In this document: positions 59,136 to 64,000 of the stretch, piece by piece
Numbering within the stretch: position 1 is the first letter of the stretch
Layout: each line of letters starts with the position of its first letter
Assembly (NCBI RefSeq): GCF_024166365.1
Contig: NC_064827.1
Location: 15,851,001-15,915,000, forward strand
From: Elephas maximus indicus
Taxonomy: Eukaryota > Chordata > Mammalia > Proboscidea > Elephantidae
DNA length: 64,000 nucleotides
Direction: 5' to 3'
Position numbers and translations under genes: made by a program
The notes under the pieces: model-generated
Databases searched by the model: none
Told to the model about the DNA's origin: nothing
Seen by the model: the letters and a program-made list of their open reading frames with translations, nothing else

Positions 59136-59652
59136 CTATCTGCCTTAGCTGAGCCCTGGTCATAGAATCTAAACAAAAAAATCTTTATTATCTTTTAATC
59201 TTCTTCAAATTCCTCTTTTATTAACATATTCCTTCATCTTAGTTTTTCTTGCTTATATGCCCTGTGCTACCATTCTACTTTGTAAACATAATGACTAATG
59301 CAACACTTATACAGAATTGCAATGATCTGTTTACGTATTTTCTTACTAGACTGTAAATTACTGAGGACAGAAATAACATTCTTCACTTTGTATTTACAGA
59401 ACTTAAGTTCCGAACGTTGATGTTACATAAAAGAACCCTACTCTTCATCAGATATTCCATCACTCTAGGGTGGAAAAGGGAGGCAGGTAACTGCTCTGCA
59501 ATTCTGAGGGCCCTTTTGAGTCCATATTATAATGAAGAAAACACTGACACAGTCCCTTTAAATAATTTACACAATTTATCAGAGTTTTACAACATGACCT
59601 AAGAATGGTAATCAGAAAACTAACATTTACTGAGAGCCTACTGTGTGTCAAT

Positions 59653-59846
59653 GGAACGCTGGTGATGCAGTGATTAAAGCACTTCGCTGCTAATCAAAAG
59701 TTGGTGGTTTCCCCACCAGCTACTCTGTGGGGAAAAAGATGTAGCAGTTTGCTTCTGTAAAGATTACAGCCTCAGAAACCCTATGGGACTGTTCTGCTCT
59801 GTCCTACAGGGTTGCTATGAGTCAGATTCAACTCAGCAGCAAAGGG
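59653..59846 (+). mobile_element. AfroSINE, long form, inside a MIR
   Basis: Old copy with spacer AAAAAGATGTAGCAGTTTGC; one of three insertions in the MIR at 59610-60595. Confidence 0.82.
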
Positions 59847-59925
59847 GTGCTATGTATCTGACACTTAGTAAGGCGATTTGCACAAATTACCTCATCTAAT
59901 TCTCAAAACAGTCCTCCAAAGTAGA

Positions 59926-60440
59926 TGTCATGGATTGAACTGTGTCCCCACAAAATACGTAGTGACTTGGTTAGGCCATGATATCCAGTATTGTGTGGCT
60001 GTCCTCCATTTTGTGATTGTTCTTTTATGTTACAGAGGATTAGGGTGGGATTTTAACACCACCCCTACCTAGGTCACATCCCTGCTCCATTGTAAAGGGA
60101 GTTTCCCTGGGGTATGGCCTCCACCGCCTTTTATCTCTCAAGAGATAAAAAGCAAAAGGAAGTGAGCAGAACCTCATACCACCAAGAAAGCAGAGCGCTT
60201 CCTTTGGAGGTGTTTGTGGCGGGGGGGGGGGGGGGGGGGGGGAGGGCAGGGAGGGTCCTGCACGGAGAAAAGATTGATGACAAGAATCTTTCTCCAGAGC
60301 CGAGAGAGAGAGAAAGCCTTCCCCTGGAGCTGACACCCTGAATTTGGACTTCTAGCCTACTAGACTGTGAGAAAATAAAGTTTTCTTTGCTAAAGCCATC
60401 CACTTGTGGTATTTCTGTTATAGCAGCACTAAATGACTAA
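59926..60440 (+). mobile_element. Solo LTR, ERVL-MaLR (MLT1-like)
   Basis: Begins TGTCATGGATTGAACTGTGT and ends with the MaLR-type block CTGTGAGAAAATAAAG ... TAGCAGCACTAAATGACTAA. A near-perfect 5-bp duplication (GTAGA at 59921, GAAGA at 60441) flanks it. It contains its own AATAAA and a 22-G run, and no internal viral genes. Confidence 0.7.
60221..60242 (+). repeat. Poly(G) run
   Basis: Twenty-two consecutive G inside the MaLR-like LTR, followed by GGG-containing sequence. Length may be unreliable in assembly. Confidence 0.8.
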
Positions 60441-60480
60441 GAAGATAAAACCCCCATTTTAATGTGGGATGACTGAATAT

Positions 60481-60522
60481 CCCCCATTGCCACAGAGTTG
60501 ATTCCGACTCCTAGCGCTCAGA
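60481..60522 (-). mobile_element. AfroSINE tail fragment
   Basis: Forty bases of inverted tail (CATTGCCACAGAGTTGATTC). Confidence 0.6.
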
Positions 60523-60604
60523 AAGATTACTCAGTAATTAAGCACCACAGAGAGGACTCCAATGCTCAAGCTCCTCCTTATTACATAATTCTAACTCGAA
60601 AAAA

Positions 60605-60835
60605 ATCATAGTTACCATTTTTTATTGATTCCTACTATGTGTCAGGCTCATACATACTATGTATGCATTTGCTATTCCAATCAATATAACAATACAGCAA
60701 GGTAGATGTTACCTTTATTTTGTAGTTAAGGTTAAGAGGCTATAAACGGTAAAACATGAAAGACCTACAGCTAACATCCACTGGAGCATAAATTTGAACA
60801 CAGGTCTGTCTCACTTTAAGGTTGTGCTCTTTTTA
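60605..60835 (-). mobile_element. MIR
   Basis: ATTGATTCCTACTATGTGTC to GAACACAGGTCTGTC, reverse orientation. Confidence 0.65.
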
Positions 60836-61047
60836 TGGCAAAACACTGCATTCTTTCAAACTTTCTGCAGGGACGTAATCTGCTTCTGATTGATTTCAGG
60901 GCAGGTCTTTTGATTAGAAGATCTGCAAACTTACCACAGTTTAAAATATTTATGTCCTCAAAAAAAATCTGAACAGTAATTATCCTGTGTTCTTCAGTAA
61001 AAACCAGCTCTTAATTTTCACTAAATTAAAATTTTAAAATGGAGCAT

Positions 61048-61203
61048 TAAAAAAAAAAAAAAATCTTTGCCATTGAGTCGATTAAAATTCATAGCAGCAC
61101 TACAGGATACAGCAGAACTGTTACATAGGGTTTCCAAGGAGAAGCTGGTGGACCCGAACTGCCATCTTTTGGTTAGCAGCCAAGCTCTTAACCAGTGTGC
61201 CAC
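61048..61203 (-). mobile_element. AfroSINE, short form with TSD
   Basis: Flanked by ATGGAGCAT at 61039-61047 and 61204-61212. It is inverted and has a 15-nt poly(T) at its left end (the - strand tail). Confidence 0.9.
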
Positions 61204-61235
61204 ATGGAGCATAAAACCAAAAAAAAAAAAAAAAA

Positions 61236-61285
61236 GAACCAAGCCCGTGGCCGTTGAGTCAATTCTGACTCACAGTCTACTACAA
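61236..61285 (-). mobile_element. AfroSINE tail fragment
   Basis: Inverted tail only (GTGGCCGTTGAGTCAATTC), 30 bp right of the full copy at 61048 and separated by a poly(A). Confidence 0.65.
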
Positions 61286-62004
61286 AACTAACCCAGCCTT
61301 TATTTGGTAATTTGTTTTTGCTCCAGGACATGGTATATACAGGGCAAGTTACATACTGCCCTCTAGTGGCGTCCCGTTTCTCTGCCACTTACTTGATCAT
61401 ACCCAAGGTCTTTTTACCCCTGAAGTCACCTGGTCCTATAAAACATAGTTCTCAGGCCTAGAATTGTGCAGAAGTGAGAAGTCAGTTTAAAATGTACACA
61501 GAATTCCAACATAATCCTTGAGCCAAAAACACAGACATGTGCAAGTGTCAACTTGTGCCTGGAAGACGGATAAGGAAATCTTAATAAGGCTTAGTTATTA
61601 ATGCTACAGGTACAGCCTAATGAAGCTTTCTAAACCATGACGCTTTGAGCAGCTTAAGGAAGTCCAACCTGAGAGGGAAAAGCACAACTAAAGCTCTGTT
61701 TCACACTATAACTGAGGCACAAGACTCTAAGCTTCTAGAATCTGGAAATACTCCTCTTAAGGGAAGAACAAAGGACACTCTCATCCCCATTCCTCACTCT
61801 CTTACTCCTCATCTTCACCCCCCTCCTTATCCTTCCTTCCCTGCCTGTCTTCACTCCTCAGTCCCTGGGGTTATTCAAGAGACCTCCACTCCACTGCCTT
61901 CCCATGTTTTAAAATTATCCCAACACATTCACTTCGTGCTTTTATTTTAGGAATTTTTATAAGTGAATGGATACTAAGACATTAATCGCTGCTAATGGTT
62001 AGGC

Positions 62005-62213
62005 AAGAAGCCCTGGTGGTACAGTGGTTAAGCGCTTGGTCGGCAAAAGGTCGGCGGTTTAAACCTACCAGCCACTCCACAGAAGAAAGATGCAACAGTC
62101 TGCTTCCATAGAGATTTACAGCCTCGGAAATCCTATGGACAGTTCTACTCTGTCCTATATAGGAACTATGAGTCAGAATTGACTTGACAGCAACAGGTTT
62201 GGTTTTTTGGGTT
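62005..62213 (+). mobile_element. AfroSINE, long form (tandem pair)
   Basis: Head GAAGCCCTGGTGGTACAGTG, ends GGTTTGGTTTTTTGGGTTT. Confidence 0.87.
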
Positions 62214-62398
62214 TGAGTGGTTAAGTGCTTGGCCACTAACCAAAATGTCTGTGGTCAAAACTCACCACTGCCTCCACGGGAAAAAAAGACCTGGAGATCT
62301 GCTCCTGTAAAGATTACAGCCCAGGAAATCTTATAGGGCAGTTCTACTGTCATACAGGGTTGCTATAAGTCGGAATCGACTAGATGACACACAGCAAC
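62214..62398 (+). mobile_element. AfroSINE, long form, lacking first bases (tandem pair)
   Basis: Starts at GAGTGGTTAAGTGCTTGG directly behind the previous copy; ends CAGCAACCATCAC. Confidence 0.85.
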
Positions 62399-62879
62399 CA
62401 TCACTGCCAAAAAGGAAAAACCCAAGAGCATTTGTATTATTAAAAAGTGAATCTGGGAAGTATCTGAGATGTGAAGTCACAGAAGTGTAATTTTGCCTCT
62501 TAATTACTAAATATGCATGTCTTGTGCTAAATAAACATTTATATTCTACAGAAGCTTCTGAGATGTTCTGTCTCTTAAGTACGTGGTGCGAACCTTAGCA
62601 AAACAGCTCATTTTCCCTGTATTCTCCTTGCCTATGAACAGCTTCCTCCCCACGGTGGCAATTCTTCAACTCTATCACGTAATTCACAAACTCCTGAACA
62701 GTCATTTATTTTTTCCCTTTAACTTAGAACACTGAATCAGTTGCCAAATTCTGCTATTTATTGTAACATCTCTCAAAACTGAATTTTCTTCCGTCAATAT
62801 GACAGAAAAATCAAGTAACCATGCCTTATCCGGGCTATTGTAATTCCCTCTTCCTAAAATTATTTTCTTCTCCATCTTC

Positions 62880-63050
62880 ATCTTAACCCTACCAGCTCTG
62901 TGCTTCAGTTTTTTAAATCTATAAAATCCGTATAATGGGGAATAATAACAGAATCTACTTTATGGAGTCTTTATGAAGATTAAATGAGAAAATATGTACG
63001 AAGGTTTAGGACACTGCCTGGCACACAATAAGCATTATGTGAGTAGTAGT
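62880..63050 (+). mobile_element. MIR
   Basis: GTGCTTCAGTTTTTTAAATC to CACTGCCTGGCACACAATAA. Confidence 0.75.
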
Positions 63051-63675
63051 TTGGGGACAGGAGAAAGAAAGAAGCAAGAAGGGATTAAAATAAAAAAGAG
63101 ATGTAGTAGATCCTTTTACTCTCTGTATATCTTGGCATCTCAAGTTGGTACCCTAAAAATCTTCCCCATAAACACACATACAGTTTAGGTTCTGTAGTAC
63201 TATCAATACGGAACTATATAACCTTTTTATAAATATAGGCCTGGATGTGTTCAAATATCATAGATTATATTACTTTCTCAGCCATTTCCTATAAAGTGGC
63301 TCATTGCTTTTTACACATATATCTTATTCTAAACTCATTTCTCTGCATTGGGCTCCTTCCTGATTCATTTATTTAAAATAGCACCACAAGCCTAGAAAGA
63401 CAGCACCCCAAAATAGCACACTCTTGTCAAAGAGCTTTTAGAAACTCAGGTTTTTCATGGAAGTTTTCCTCTAATTGTGCTGTATTTTTTTTTTCCACTG
63501 ATATCTGACTTTATACCTCCACACTTTTGCTCATGGTATTAACCATTTTTCATTATCCAGTCCCCAATATTCTTCAAAGTCTGTTGTCCTCTGTGAAACT
63601 TTCCCCGACTGCCACAGCACACGCTGATTCTTCCTCTGCTTGATTTTTTATTGTGCGTTCTGTCTTAGCATAACG

Positions 63676-63864
63676 CAGTGAAACCTGTGAGAGCCAGAAC
63701 TTGATGGAACTGCCTTGTTTTTCTGAGTCTCATGAGTTTTCCACCTTTGACGGGGTAGAGTCTTACCACTTTTCTATCACCATTTTTAGTGGAAAATATT
63801 TTGAGTTTACCTTCTCTGACAAGTTTCCACCTCACACAGTTTCTGGCTTTTGAAGGTTTTACTG
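63676..63864. mobile_element. Tigger-like MITE, copy 2
   Basis: 189 bp, same family and orientation as 50040-50220 (shares GACTGCCTTG-type and GTGGAAAATATTTTGAG blocks). The right flank is TA; the left flank reads CG, presumably mutated. Confidence 0.7.
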
Positions 63865-63871
63865 TACTTAA

Positions 63872-64000
63872 ACCAAAAACCAAACCCACTGCTGTTGAGT
63901 CGATGCTAACTCATAGCAACCCTATAGGACAGAGCAGAACTGCTACCTAGGGTTTCCAAGGGGAGCCTGATGGATCTGAACTACCAACCTTTCGGTTAGC
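63872..64000 (-). mobile_element. AfroSINE, cut by window edge
   Basis: Inverted short-form copy beginning AACCAAAAACCAAACCC; its head lies past 64000. Confidence 0.86.

Larger units (their letters stand above)
59610..60595 (-). mobile_element. MIR split by three insertions
   Basis: MIR pieces lie at about 59610-59652 (AACATTTACTGAGAGCCTACT), 59847-59925, 60441-60480 and 60523-60595. They are separated by a SINE, a MaLR-like LTR and a SINE fragment. Confidence 0.65.
56854..64000 (-). other. BRD10: BRD10 intron, open at window edge
   Basis: Everything right of the exon at 56774-56853 is taken as intron. No further BRD10 exon was found. It holds SINEs, MIRs, the MaLR-like LTR and a Tigger-like MITE. 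Nothing was recognised in 56900-57630, 57770-58470, 61290-62000 or 63055-63670. Confidence 0.7.

Noticed and set aside
60040-60403. Open frames of 75-98 codons on both strands
   Set aside because: They fall in the MaLR-like LTR and owe their Gly/Pro repeats to the poly(G) run.
61645-61950. 101-codon frame on the + strand
   Set aside because: Low-complexity Pro/Ser/His sequence in an intron with no recognised domain or splice support.

Overview
This is a mammalian genomic window, almost certainly from an afrotherian and most likely an elephant. Two things point there. First, about 35 copies or fragments of a tRNA-derived SINE of the AfroSINE type are scattered over both strands. Second, there are several copies of an RTE/BovB-clade LINE whose 3' end matches the SINE tail. 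Mammal-wide fossils (MIR, L2, MER5/hAT, Tigger-like and mariner-like MITEs, one MaLR-like LTR) fill much of the rest. The species is an inference from repeat families; the two genes are recognised directly from their protein sequence.

Layout: positions 1-8.5 kb hold the 3' part of MLANA (Melan-A/MART-1) on the + strand. Three coding exons (873-969, 5534-5647, 7429-7497) are joined by phase-compatible GT-AG introns, and the 3' UTR has taken in two SINEs. The first coding exon is upstream of the window. From 8.5 to about 13.9 kb lies a repeat-filled intergenic interval. From about 13.9 kb to the right edge is the 3' portion of BRD10 (KIAA2026) on the - strand. Five coding exons (56853-56774, 48451-48362, 24659-24544, 19531-19344, 18214-14577) encode about 1,370 C-terminal residues, of which 1,211 lie in one intact terminal exon. 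The bromodomain-bearing N-terminal part is beyond the right edge. MLANA and BRD10 are therefore convergent neighbours, as in human 9p24.1.

Introns: the 23.7-kb BRD10 intron (24660-48361) contains a cluster of three RTE LINE copies in the same orientation (33.2-40.8 kb, antisense to BRD10). It also holds a Tigger-like element carrying two SINEs at the same target site, and an exon-like segment (29387-29519) with strong splice signals and an in-frame stop. No bacterial-type operons, CRISPR arrays or intact mobile-element genes are present. The RTE reading frames are all broken.

No new biochemical system was found. The most interesting material is the candidate poison exon in BRD10, the SINE/LINE tail partnership with datable insertions, two DNA-transposon MITE families with visible TIRs and TA target sites, and several nested insertions that give a relative chronology.
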